Assembly (NCBI GenBank): GCA_037179385.1
Contig: CM074190.1
Span: 3,734,284 to 3,798,283 of the forward strand
Direction: 5' to 3'
DNA length: 64,000 nucleotides
From: Holothuria scabra
Taxonomy: Eukaryota > Echinodermata > Holothuroidea > Aspidochirotida > Holothuriidae
The number at the start of each line of letters is the position of its first letter. The first letter of the stretch is position 1. Below, in pieces: positions 1 through 9,441 of this stretch. The notes below the pieces were generated by a model. That model did no database searches, was not told the DNA's origin, and saw only the letters and a list, made by a program, of their open reading frames with translations. Both the position numbers and the translations under genes were made by a program.

Positions 1-352
1 TTTTTTCCGGAGCTAGTTTTTGTCTCTTGTTTTCCCTTTTTTAAGAACATGTTCGATTTTTACGTGCATTTTTTCATCCAGGACGCTCTTTTTCTTTTTT
101 TGATTTGTGTTTCATCCTTCGTACTCATGTTTTCTGACAGTCACTTTCGTCCGGTTCTGTTTTTACAGCGATCGCTTCGGATTTGATGTTTGTCGTGTCC
201 AATTGTTACTGTTGGTTGTTCAGTTTGGTTTTTGCCACCTGATGAAGGGTTTATACCCGAAACGTCGTGGAGTTTTCCGCAAACTTTTAAGCACTTTTTA
301 CTACCTCTTTTCGACCTACACATTTCAACAGTGCTCCGCAGCATTTCGACCT

Positions 353-354
<2 letters not shown>
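1..354 (+). mobile_element. 3' flank and terminal segment of a Penelope-like element, copy 1
   Basis: The T-rich first 220 bases lead into a 138-bp segment (220-357) that recurs almost exactly at 1124-1261. It contains a hammerhead-like core and runs directly into a (TA)n tract. This is the arrangement known for the terminal repeats of Penelope-like retroelements, which carry type I hammerhead motifs and are often found in TA microsatellites. The upstream sequences of the two copies differ, so only the last 138 bases are shared. No ORF of the element survives here; short open frames over the segment are read-through of the repeat. The family assignment rests on the hammerhead, the TA tract and the nearby PLE ORFs. 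Confidence 0.55.
235..270 (+). ncRNA. Hammerhead-ribozyme-like core, family A, copy 1
   Basis: Visible elements in order: CCAC (235-238), CTGATGA (239-245), an extra A, GGG/CCC stem II (247-249 with 256-258) around a 6-base loop, GAAA (259-262), CGTC (263-266), then GTGG (267-270) pairing with CCAC as stem I. This matches the conserved CUGANGA...GAAA...NUH plan with the very short stem III seen in PLE hammerheads. The unpaired A after CTGATGA and the three-pair stem II are weak points, so cleavage activity is uncertain. Confidence 0.55.

Positions 355-416
<62 letters not shown>
355..416. repeat. (TA)n microsatellite
   Basis: Uninterrupted TA dinucleotide run of about 60 bases directly after the family A terminal segment. 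It forms the left flank of the MITE at 420-925. Confidence 0.95.
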
Positions 417-419
<3 letters not shown>

Positions 420-421
<2 letters not shown>

Positions 422-925
422 TGGATCCTACCTTTGGTCGACATTCCTTCGTCTAAAAATGTACATTAGGTCGACATTTACGATAGGTCAACATTTTCGT
501 GTCGACCTAATGTTTGGTTCACGATTTCAACCCCTTCTGCATATATTCTTAATAAAATAAGTGCATGAATAATACCTTCATGGCGCCCTCTTTATTGTGT
601 CTTTATATAGACGTAATAAACACAATGTATATTATGTAGATTTGCACGTGAAAAAGGGGGTGTTATATCTTGCGTTGTCTAAAAATGTACATTAAGTTAA
701 CACGTAAGTATTGCAAAATACCTTTAATACTTTGTTTATTTTATTATAACTTGTGCGTACGTCATACATTATAAATATACCATACATATTATTGTTGGCG
801 CTGTTGAAGTTTATGGTGGTATTTTATTTGAATTTTTTAGTGTCTGTATGTGCAGATACATTCAAATATGTGAAATATTTATATGTCGACTTAAGGTCGA
901 TGTCGACCTAAGGTAGGATCCAGCG
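420..925. mobile_element. 506-bp MITE with TTA target duplication, inserted in a TA tract
   Basis: The ends are inverted copies: CCTGGATCCTACCTT on the left and the complement of CGCTGGATCCTACCTT on the right, continuing through GGTCGACAT with one mismatch. TTA lies directly outside both ends (417-419 and 926-928), and (TA)n follows on both sides. A 3-bp TTA/TAA duplication is characteristic of PIF/Harbinger-type transposition. Subterminal copies of the motif TGTCGACCTAATG occur in both orientations, including a perfect 13-bp inverted pair near 464-513. There is no transposase, so it is non-autonomous. Superfamily is inferred from TSD length only. Confidence 0.7.
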
Positions 926-1049
926 TTATATATATATATATATATATATATACTCAATCTGCAGACAGTACTGTTTTGACCTTGTTAGGTCTCCTCAGTG
1001 CAGCTCAGAGTTGATTTCAAGACGGAATATATATATATATATATATATA
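926..1049. repeat. Two short (TA)n tracts flanking the family B segment
   Basis: TA runs at 926-952 and 1027-1049 bracket a 75-base non-repetitive piece that holds the minus-strand hammerhead-like core. Confidence 0.85.
958..1003 (-). ncRNA. Hammerhead-like core on the minus strand, family B (degenerate)
   Basis: On the minus strand: TGCA then CTGAGGA (998-992), stem II GACC/GGTC (991-988 with 981-978) around TAACAA, then AAAA where GAAA is expected, then CAGTA. The TGCA/TGCAG flanks can form part of stem I. CTGAGGA fits the CUGANGA consensus and stem II is perfect. The G-to-A change in the GAAA box should abolish activity. It lies between two TA tracts, as a PLE terminus would. Confidence 0.45.
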
Positions 1050-1123
1050 ACATGATAGGTGGCGTGTGTTGGAAAGTAAAGAAACCAAATAAAAAAAGAA
1101 CACAAAAAGTAGATACATTCATT

Positions 1124-1419
<296 letters not shown>

Positions 1420-1811
1420 ATGGATAATCTAAAACAATTCTTTTATGTTGCTAACAGTTTTCATCCTTCCATCAAATTTACTTTTGGTTATTCCTTTAAG
1501 ACTCTACCCTTCTTAGATGTTCTGGTAATTGATTGGTAGAGTGCTCCACAAAGTAGGAGCATGTATTGGCTACAATACGCCAATACATTTGGGGTCTAAA
1601 TGACCAGAAAATCAATTATTCCACCCAATGGAGAATTGTTGGAAGAAGTAATCCCTACCCAAATTCGACCAAAACCTGTAATCTCTGCCTGAAAGAAAAA
1701 TACTTCATTATCTACAAGCCAGACATGGCCAGTCTGAACAATAGAAATGAGCTAGGATCTGCTTGCAAACACAGAAAGAAATACCTATTGTGCAACATTA
1801 ATCCGGGCTAA
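1420..1811 (+). pseudogene. Internally deleted Penelope-like ORF remnant (RT fragment joined to nuclease C-terminus)
   Basis: From 1420 an open frame begins MDNLKQFFYVANSFHPSIKF and continues to PFLDVLV. It aligns with the RT region after the catalytic box in the neighbouring PLE (NAFHLSIKFTF...IPFLDVLV). It stops a few codons later. From 1566 to 1811 a second frame encodes IRQYIWGLNDQ, then TCNLCLKEKYFIIYKPDM and RNELGSACKHRKK. This pattern is typical of the C-terminal end of PLE GIY-YIG nucleases. Everything between RT and the nuclease C-terminus is missing, so this is a deleted, dead copy. It belongs to a different PLE lineage from the element that follows, whose nuclease end looks different. 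Confidence 0.7.
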
Positions 1812-1847
1812 ATCTGAAATAAAAGGTGCTGACTCTGCCCTTCAAAA

Positions 1848-2900
1848 TTGTCCTCTCAGAATGCCCCTACTGATACCGCAAGTCTCAGCCCACGTCAATT
1901 ATTTAACTTGGCAAAATCTCTAAATGTTTCCCCGCCCGGTAGGCCTATTGTTTCTTGTATTGGTACGCTTACTGAGCACTTAAGTGGGTTTGTCGACAGT
2001 ATTCTTAATCCCCTTTTACCTACCCTCAGAAGTTACATTCAAGATACTACTCATTTTCTTAGAATTCTCAACGAAATTAAACCCCTCCCGCCCGATTCCC
2101 TTCTTTTCACTATGGATGTAAGTGAGTTATACACCAATATACCACATAAAGATGGTATTCTAGCCTGTAAAAAGATTTTGTCTTTTAACGGTTATTCTCA
2201 ACCATTCATTAAGGATTTCACCGACATTATTAAATTTATTCTTACTCACAATCATTTTGAATTTAACGGCCAGCATTATCTCCAAACGTGCGGCACTGCC
2301 ATGGGTACTAGAATGGCACCTAGTTATGCCGTAATTTTCATGGCTGACCTTGAAACCAGAATGCTGGCAGATTACCCCTTACAGCCGTTGCACTTTCATA
2401 GATATATTGACGACATCTTTTTCATTTGGCCACATGGCCTACCCAACTTACATTCTTTTGTATCATTTTGCAATGCTTTTCATCTTTCTATTAAGTTCAC
2501 ATTTGATTTTTCTGCCAAGGAAATTCCTTTCCTTGACGTACTAGTTAAACTTAACAATGGTTCCATGGCTACGACACTTTATTGTAAACCAACAGATGCC
2601 CATGGCTACCTCAATTTCAAGAGCTCGCATCACTTAAGTTTGAAAAAGTCTATTGTGTTTTCTCAATGCATTAGAATCAAACGTATTTGTTCTACCCAGC
2701 CCGAATACGAAAAACATGTCAATAACCTCGTGGAATTTTTCCTCAATAATGAGTACCCCCTACCCGTTATAAAAGCGGGAATCAGCAAGGCTTCCGGTCA
2801 CAACCGGGACAAACTACTGTCTTACAAAACTAAAGTTGAAAATGCACGTATTCCACTTGTTTTTATTATTCGTCTAAAACAGAAAATTTACATAAATTAG
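1848..2900 (+). pseudogene. Penelope-like element reverse transcriptase (5'-truncated, frameshifted before the nuclease)
   Basis: An open frame of 350 codons with clear PLE RT landmarks. PGRPIVSCIGTLTEHLS lies near residue 30. The first catalytic aspartate is in MDVSELYTNIPH near residue 89. CGTAMGTRMAP is near 146, and the YIDD box (FHRYIDDIFFIW) near 185. The FLDVLV motif follows, then LYCKPTDAHGYLNFKSSHH. Full-length PLE ORFs are about twice this length and begin well before this point, and no ATG precedes the domain (the frame opens at TTG), so the 5' part is lost. The frame ends at 2900, but the homologous reading continues in another frame from about 2864, indicating a one-base deletion in the T-run near 2860. 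Catalytic residues look intact; the element as a whole is dead. Confidence 0.88.
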
Positions 2901-3517
2901 TTCGTTCAGATTTTGCTATTCTTCGGGCAGATAGTTCAATCTCTGAACTTTTTGAAGACCCCCCTTTAACTGCGAGACGACAACCCCCCAACCTCAAATC
3001 CCTCCTCACATCATCCAGGCTTCGTGCAGCTGGAAACACAGGCAACAAAAAGTGTGGCAAGCCTAGGTGTCAGGTGTGCCCTTTCATTATCACTGACGAA
3101 ACTTTTACCCCTCCGGGCACTACTTGTAACATCCGTCCCCCTCCCTTAAACTGTGACACGGCTAATGTAGTTTATTTACTGTGCTGCAACGTGTGTGAGA
3201 AAGGCAACTATGTGGGTCAGGCCGGCACCAAATTAAGACTGAGGTTTAACAACCACAAAAAAACTGTTCTAGACAAATCATTAAATTATCCTATATCCAA
3301 ACATTTCACTAGTAACTCAAACCACTCTTTGTCTAATTTAAGATGTATCCTACTCAATTCTAATTACCCATCTGTCACTCAAAGGCTTAAATCCGAAAGC
3401 AAATGGATGCTAAAACTGTCAACACATACCCGCGGCCTAAACAAAGATCTTGGTGTTTTGAGCGACTTCCCTTCTGTGGTTTACAGGGAAGCCGGTTCTG
3501 TTTATCATTCTCGATAG
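2864..3517 (+). pseudogene. Penelope-like element linker and GIY-YIG-type endonuclease
   Basis: The frame continues the RT product after the frameshift: a linker with NLHKLVRSDFAIL and ISELFEDPPL, then CGKPRCQVCPF, a cysteine-rich element usual before PLE nucleases. The nuclease has VVYLLCC in place of GIY, YVGQAG in place of YIG, the arginine-containing LRLRFNNHK, and the acidic SESKWMLKL expected to hold the metal-binding glutamate. The stop at 3517 is close to the usual C-terminus. PLE nucleases cut target DNA to prime reverse transcription. The missing 5' part and the frameshift make this copy non-functional. Confidence 0.82.
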
Positions 3518-3518
3518 G

Positions 3519-3550
3519 ATTTGTTGTTTCTTGTTGTTTCTTGTTGTTTC
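3519..3550 (+). repeat. Short TTGTTGTTTC tandem repeat in the PLE 3' UTR
   Basis: Three consecutive copies of TTGTTGTTTC directly after the PLE stop codon, before the hammerhead-like motif. Confidence 0.75.
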
Positions 3551-3573
3551 TAAATTTTTCTTCACTTCGCATT

Positions 3574-3613
3574 AACGCTGATGAAGAAGACAGGTGTCTT
3601 TGAAATATACGTT
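3574..3613 (+). ncRNA. Hammerhead-like core in the PLE 3' terminal region, family C
   Basis: Order: AACG (3574-3577), CTGATGA (3578-3584), an unpaired A, a six-pair stem II (3586-3591 with 3596-3601, one G-U pair) around AGGT, GAAA (3602-3605), a four-base TATA spanning the minimal stem III and cleavage triplet, then CGTT (3610-3613) complementary to AACG as stem I. It lies about 60 bases after the nuclease stop and before the terminal TA tract, where PLE terminal repeats carry hammerheads. The tiny stem III implies weak or dimer-dependent activity. Confidence 0.6.
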
Positions 3614-3705
3614 TCCCTTATCTTGTATGTGCATATTGTCATATTGTCATATTTGTGGTGTTTTCTACTTATTCTTTTATATTACATGGAGCATACGTGG
3701 ACTTA

Positions 3706-3712
3706 CTTATAT

Positions 3713-3758
<46 letters not shown>

Positions 3759-3793
3759 ATGTATATGTATATATATGTATATATATATACATA

Positions 3794-3830
<37 letters not shown>

Positions 3831-3873
3831 ATGTATATGTATATATATGTATATATATATATATATATAAACA
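3706..3873. repeat. (TA)n tract with internal duplication at the PLE 3' end
   Basis: TA-rich microsatellite with TTTATA and GTATATGTATA interruptions. A block of about 75 bases is present twice in tandem (3722-3795 and 3796-3865 approximately), showing local slippage or duplication. It follows the PLE 3' end. Confidence 0.88.
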
Positions 3874-4289
3874 TATAGATGTACTAAATTTAATAGTCCA
3901 TAAGCTGCACGTGTTAACAGAAAGGAGTCGGTAATTTGGTCAATATTGAAGTACATATGTATATTGCGTACCCCAATATGTACTTTACTATGCACTAATA
4001 TTTTCCCATCAAAAAAGTGTGTGAAAACGTAAAGGGTAACGTAAAGTTCCCACTATCAATATCTATATAGTAAATCTGTGAAGGTCAATCAAGAAAGGTA
4101 AATAAAAAAATCAATATGAAAGCAGTAGCTGTATGATACTAATGTACTCTGTAAAAGTGGATGGTTCTCTTTTTGAAGACTGGGCACTTAACTCATCATT
4201 AGCTGCGCTAGTAGTGTAATGCGTCTATATTAGCTCAAGGTCTTTACCGTAAACGTTCACAAATATATAACAAATAGCAATGTACTTAC
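3874..4289. other. Non-coding; probable first intron of the minus-strand secreted-peptide gene
   Basis: No ORF or repeat recognised. On the minus strand it begins with the GTAAGT donor of the exon at 4290-4460, so it would be the start of that gene's first intron. The PLE cluster at 1-3.9 kb would then lie inside or beyond the intron. Confidence 0.4.
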
Positions 4290-4460
4290 ACTTGCTCGCC
4301 TCAGTCGGGACTTGGACAAATCTTCTCCCTTTTCAAATAGAGGTACTTTTTCATCCTGAACTGGAACTTCGAGATGCTCGAAATGTTTTTTTGCATTAAC
4401 GGTGCCGATGGCCAGTGTGGCAAACAGACAGCACAGTATGATCACCTTCATGGAATTCAT
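4290..4460 (-). CDS. First coding exon of a small secreted precursor peptide
   Basis: ATG at 4460 opens 57 codons. The N-terminus MNSMKVIILCCLFATLAIG is a classic signal peptide with cleavage likely after GTVNA (residue 23). It is followed by a charged acidic/basic stretch (KKHFEHLEVPVQ, then EDLSK) ending in RLRRAS. RLRR fits a furin-type processing site, so this looks like a signal plus propeptide, with the mature peptide in the next exon. The exon ends AGT then GTAAGT, a near-perfect splice donor, in phase 0. Downstream exons must lie at lower coordinates or off the window. A promoter is visible upstream (see 4540-4569). The layout suits an antimicrobial or neuropeptide-like precursor, but no family is recognised. 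Confidence 0.68.
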
Positions 4461-4799
4461 CTTTAGAGCGTTCTCAAATTTTCAGGAAATATTCTGACTG
4501 AAGAAAATCCTAATTTCAGTGTGATCGCTAGTAAAAATATGAAGCAAATTCTAAGACAGGCTTTTTATACATTTTTATCGTCGCTGGTTAATGTAGAATG
4601 ATAAAAAGTGATACGTTTGCGCATATCCTATAACAGTTCTCAGACAGATTACATCTCTTTGAACTGTTTCACCGGAGAGGTCATTAATCTAAATTGGACC
4701 CACCATAACCTCAGCAGTCACTGAACCCCAACTCGATCCACTATGTTTTGATAGAAACATTAACCTCAGTCAAAGTACAATACAACGAGTGGTTCCTAC
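4461..4799. other. Upstream region of the secreted-peptide gene
   Basis: Contains the 5' UTR and core promoter described separately. Beyond about 4600 nothing further is recognised. Confidence 0.4.
4540..4569 (-). promoter_or_regulatory. TATA box and initiator for the secreted-peptide gene
   Basis: On the minus strand TATAAAAAG starts at 4569, and a perfect initiator match (TCATATT, fitting YYANWYY) places +1 at 4540. The spacing of 29 bases is canonical. The implied 5' UTR is about 80 bases to the ATG at 4460. Confidence 0.6.
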
Positions 4800-5070
4800 G
4801 GTTTACTTTGGTTTTCCATCCAACTGTTATGGGCAAGACGACATACTCAATGACTTGGTCAGGTTACATGGAGTTTTACCGCCCAGTTGGTTTAAGTCGA
4901 GCCTGTCACGCCTTATTTTCCAACTGTGGCTCACTGGCTTGTTTTCCTTACCCCATTCATTATAATGAGCAGGTTCCGTTTTTAAAGTCTATGGCACGAC
5001 CTGGTCAGGACTCGAACTCCTGACCTCTCGACTGCATGCCAGTCTGATGCTTTAGCCAATCTTGACCAGA
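4800..5070 (-). mobile_element. tRNA-derived SINE
   Basis: Read on the minus strand, 5070-5000 resembles a tRNA: an A-box-like TGGCTAAAGCATC, a GACT/AGTC anticodon arm whose loop centre reads CAT, and a perfect B-box-type GTTCGAGTCC with flanking CAGGA/TCCTG. The acceptor arm is imperfect. About 200 bases of non-tRNA body follow. Part of that body recurs at 9399-9441, supporting a dispersed SINE rather than a tRNA gene. The 3' end is not sharply defined. Confidence 0.65.
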
Positions 5071-6271
5071 TATTCGGTCTGACAAACTCAATGAAACGGG
5101 ACAAACCTGTGATGATGTTCCTGTAGTAGGTACTTTAAATGCTTAAATGCTTTAATGCTTATTTTTTACTTTTTTTCTCTCGTTGTAGCAACTATCGTAA
5201 CTAGAATAATTACTACTGTTCTCCGTCGGTGAGTTTAAAGGTATGGGTCGTTTCTTGACATCTCCAGGTTAAAGAATAACCCGCTTGGAGCAGGGATGTG
5301 TTCTTCTCTTGCTTTACATTTTCTGCACATGTATACCAGTGTAAGATTACCTAATTCTAACCAGCTAGTAAGAAGTATTGTGTTCGTACGTTCCATCATA
5401 TGGCAATGACATATTATGTACTGCTGTAAATCAATCCAATCAATTCGTACAGAAACTAAAAAATATGGAAAGAGATAATGTACAATATTTCCTTGGTACC
5501 GGGATCAAAGTGAGCCTAATACAATGCCTTGTTAAATTAATGCCAAAAACATCTGATATTGCTTCTTCAGTGGCTGAAATAAATAAAAATGGGACTAGTT
5601 ACTTCAGCAAAGTATCGTCTGCAGTCGAGAATAATGACATCCGTACTAAAATATCTAGCCCTACTTCAAACTTCTCATTTCATCTGAGTAACTTTTCATC
5701 CCTTTCATCAAATCTGACCAGGGCGATGATAAAAAAGAAGAATTTCTTATCTTAAGCAACCAAAAACCACATTCCCAAGCCGGCAGGTCACTACTCTGGC
5801 TCTCACAAGGACTACAATGATTAACGAAGGGTTCGAAGAACTCAAAAGTTAAATCAAAAGATATGTTTCTTTTTATTTCTGTTTGCAATAATTTGTGTTA
5901 CATTAAAACATTAATAGAATTGGTCGATAGCCGTTTTTTAATAATCCAACCAACCACCACGTGGCGTAACTACAGGAGGGCAAAGAGCGATCGCTCCTGA
6001 CTCTGATTAAAATTTCAAACCATAAATAAGTTGCCAAACGGGGCTTCATTGACTTTGCCAATATAATTCTAAATTTCAAAGACATGGAATACACCAAACC
6101 AGCGTATCAGGTATTTTATTACACCTTACTAACATGGTTATCCTGACATGCACACTGAATTTTTAGCTGACAAAAATGTCCTCTAATTTTGATAACAGTT
6201 CAATGAAACTGTGACCTATTACAGCAAACAGTGGTGTCTGTTGCATTTGAAAGATACCAGGTTAACTCAAC
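5071..6271. other. Mostly featureless sequence apart from the weak frame at 5381-5758
   Basis: AT-rich, with no repeats or splice-bounded exons that I can support. Confidence 0.4.
5381..5758 (+). CDS. Unrecognised open frame, possible exon or decayed gene
   Basis: An open frame of about 125 codons without a convincing start. An AG acceptor candidate (CTAACCAG) lies at about 5353-5360. The product is Ser/Asn/Lys-rich (SVAEINKNGTSYF, SNFSSLSSNLTRAM) with no domain I recognise. It ends in TAA with no splice donor before it. Longer than most chance frames here, but base composition alone could produce it. Confidence 0.2.
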
Positions 6272-8376
6272 CACTAGCGTAGCCAGCGGGGGGCAAGGGG
6301 GCAGATTACCCCCCCCCCCCCCCACAGAAATTTTGGGGACGCGATGGGAGATGTTGAAAAAATAAAGGAGAGTCAAAGAAGAAAAAAAAATAAGTAAAAA
6401 AAATATAAACGGCAAGACGAGGGAGGGAATCGGGTTCATTTTTTTTTTTTACAGTTTTTCGGAGGGGGGCTCTTAGTCGTTACGATAAAGAATGCAGTCC
6501 CCGGCGGCGACTAGTCTCCCCCCGATGGTTTTACCTGTTTTTTGCTCTCAAGGGACGATTTCGCTAATAAGAACCCCAAATTTTCGGCCCGCTACGCGCG
6601 CTGTACATTCACTCCAGGTTTTTCAATAGTTACATTCGACATATCCAGAGAGTTTAAGTCCTGTCAACTTAAATTTCATCCCATTTCGCAAAGCCTAGTT
6701 GCTGTTCTCTTGTGTGTGTCATGCGATAGGTCAGTTGGTGAGCGACTCAAGTAGCATAGTTCAGCTATTTTATTGGGTATTTCAGGTGGTTTCGACAAAA
6801 TGTATGTTATCCCCGATACGGTCTACAACCCCTACAGTTCCTATTTTTTTTTTTTTTTTTTTTGGTTCTTTATGATTACATAGGCAGTGCTATTTTGGTA
6901 AGTCTACCAAAATTTTTCGCGCGCTTTGCAATTTTACAATTCAGACTCAAAAGAATACTATCAGTGCTTTTAAAATATTAAGTGATATTGTGCAAAATGT
7001 GCCCCAGGCTGCAATGACATGTGATAGTTAGGCTCCTTCATATCCCCTTTCCCACCACCCTCTCGACATACGGGCTGTCTGAACTTGTGGTCGCGGGCAG
7101 GTACTTCCCATGTCGGGAATAATCCCATGGTCGGTTCAGTTATTTTGACTTTGAAAAGATTTATTTCTCCGATAAAACCCAAAATGTTCGGTACGCTTTG
7201 CACTCTTCCTCAGCTCCGTAAACTAGAGCTAACAAAGTACAAACCCTTTCCATCTTTTCAAGTAAATTAAAAAGTAGAACAAATGGAATAATGTACATGC
7301 CGGGAATTTCATCTCATTTCGCTGAACTTAGTGAATAATCTCTTGTGTCAGTCGTGCGGTACGAACTCGAAGAAGGAAGTACAATATAAGTTGTGCCCGA
7401 AAGGGCCCAAATGCCGGGACAATTGACCGATATAAGCTTTAAAAAAGTACAGATTCTTTTAGTGTAGGCTAACCCAAATATGTTCGCCCCCTTTTCCACG
7501 GTTAAATCAGTGCCGAAATATCTCTCTCTAGCATATACAGGTTTTATGTCGTATATGACTCGCAATGGCAGGTATAGTGCACAAGTTTTCTTCAAATCTC
7601 CCTCACCAACTCATCGAGAGTGGCCCTTCGTCGGGCAAATTCTGGCGCCAAGGGGGTACACCCAGGGAGAGAAGCCCGTAGCCAGGGGGTTCAGGGGGTT
7701 CGCACTTCCCCAGACCTAAATTTTTTTTATTTAAATGGAATTTTGGCGTTTTTCAGGGCAAAATGTCAATTCCGCTGGTTTAGCCAGTGTAAGCCCTATG
7801 AGTAGCTGTTTTGTTTCAGTGCAACACAATCCCCTAGGGCCCCATTGACTAGTACAGTAACCCTCTTATAGCCACACACTAACTCTAGCGGGAATAAGGA
7901 AAACATTGATACAAGATTGAAAATGTCCAAAAATTCCAGCTTAGGTGTTCACCAGATCACTCAATTTTGATGTAAAATTGCAAAATCTCTTCGAAGTTGG
8001 GAAGTGCCGTTTCCGGCCATCTGAGGGGTTTGTAAAGCCAAACATTTCCTGGTACGCTCCGCGCCAATCAATGGTAGAGCTCCCCTTAGAAACATGTATT
8101 AAAATCTTTTCATAGATTACTTTTTTTCTTTTTTTTTTGCATTAATTGAGAAATTTCAGAAATGAGATCCATATTTCCAGGCTGGGAACATCAGCATAAA
8201 ACACTCGGGAAGCCGTTTCCGCCCATCTGAGGGTTTTCTTAAACCAAAAATTTTCTTGTACGCTCTGAGCCAACTGATGGTGGCGCTCCGCTTAGACAGT
8301 CCTGTCGGTCGAGATTGGGGACGATGAGTCGCCTTTGCCCCCCCCCCCCCACAAGAAAATCCTGGCTACGCACCTG
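6272..8376. mobile_element. Non-autonomous hAT element, 2.1 kb, TSD AACTCAAC
   Basis: The left end is CACTAGCGTAGCCAG, and the right end is the complement of CAGGTGCGTAGCCAG. Both are flanked by the identical 8-bp duplication AACTCAAC (6264-6271 and 8377-8384). An 8-bp TSD and CA...GCGTAGC termini mark the hAT superfamily. Poly-C runs lie just inside both ends. The interior has several diverged copies of a module containing a phrase like GCGCCAACTGATGGTGGCGC, also found in the hAT elements in the inverted-repeat arms. No transposase frame is present. Confidence 0.85.
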
Positions 8377-9398
8377 AACTCAACATATAAAAATTAAACT
8401 GACAGTTCCCATGTAAGATGTAATGGGGACACCAATGCTTGGTGTCTCTGTAACGTGTGGCAGTCTGAATGGAATAAGACATCTTGCTTCATATCATACC
8501 TGCCTCCTAAGTGACAGAAAATAAGATACCACATGGTTAGTCTAACAATTTAAAGTATTAAAGGGAAACATTTGGATAGTTCAAATCTATCTTCCACTTT
8601 AAAAAGAGTCAAATTAGTACGAAATATGAAAGTGTGGCCTGTGTGACATCTTAAAAACTGTGGACTATTCGACATCTTAAAGTATTGAGAAATATGAATT
8701 GAACCTTTTAAAGTTTGGGAAAATTCTTTCAAACTCTTTCCATGTTCTTTTTAGAAAATTTAATGAATAACACTCAACTGTGAATTTTCAAGCGTTAACG
8801 TTTTCTTTGCTTTTTTTTTTGAGGAGATTTAAGCGGCTTGGTGTCCCTGTTATATTGGTCAATTTTTACAGGCACGTATATTTTGAGTGGGCCAGCTCCT
8901 ACAAACATAACGCTGTACTTAAAAATAATATGTCTCACCAACTGATCTTCCATAAAGTTCTAAAATCCCCAATTTTTTCCAATAAAAACTCCTTATTGGT
9001 AAATATTTGTTTGATGAAGCAAAAGTTTTCCGGGCTCTTTGCTAGAAGCAAATTGTAAACACTAATGCTGTAGTGGTCCTTCATAAATAAATTTGGAAAC
9101 CTTTTCCGAGCTCTGGGAAGGAAAAACTGCCTTATGTGGCACCAGGTTATCAACCTACACCGGTGGCATCTGCAGGGCAACTTTCCTTTTTTTTTCTTTT
9201 GCTTCATAAAACCTCCAAATTTTCGGTCCTATGTAAATTCTTTGTTTTGAAATATTTGTCGAAAAAGGAAACAAGTTTCTGAAACTTTTGAAAAGTCGGA
9301 GAGTGCCTATCAGCATGTCATAATTAACACCATGTTACAACCTTGTAGATAGTTACCTTAGTTAGTTGGATGCAGTTTTACAGCCTAGTTTACAAACA
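8377..9398. other. No supported feature
   Basis: Begins with the right TSD copy of the hAT element. Short open frames here lack splice signals or domain motifs. T-rich runs near 8808 and 9188. Confidence 0.35.
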
Positions 9399-9441
9399 AA
9401 TGGTTCAAGTCGAGCCGGTCATAGCCTTTTTTTCCAGTTGT
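9399..9441 (-). mobile_element. Fragment of the same SINE body
   Basis: About 43 bases including TTCAAGTCGAGCCGGTCATAG match the body of the SINE at 4800-5070 (TTTAAGTCGAGCCTGTCACG) in the same orientation, followed by the same TTTTCCA motif. A short decayed copy. Confidence 0.5.

Noticed and set aside
190..469. Frames with YIYIYI tails near 107-469, 998-1397 and 3581-3995
   Set aside because: Translated TA microsatellite joined to the PLE terminal segment; low-complexity artefacts.
5000..5070. Functional tRNA-Met gene
   Set aside because: The acceptor and D arms are imperfect and a SINE body follows, with another copy of that body at 9399; it is the head of a SINE.
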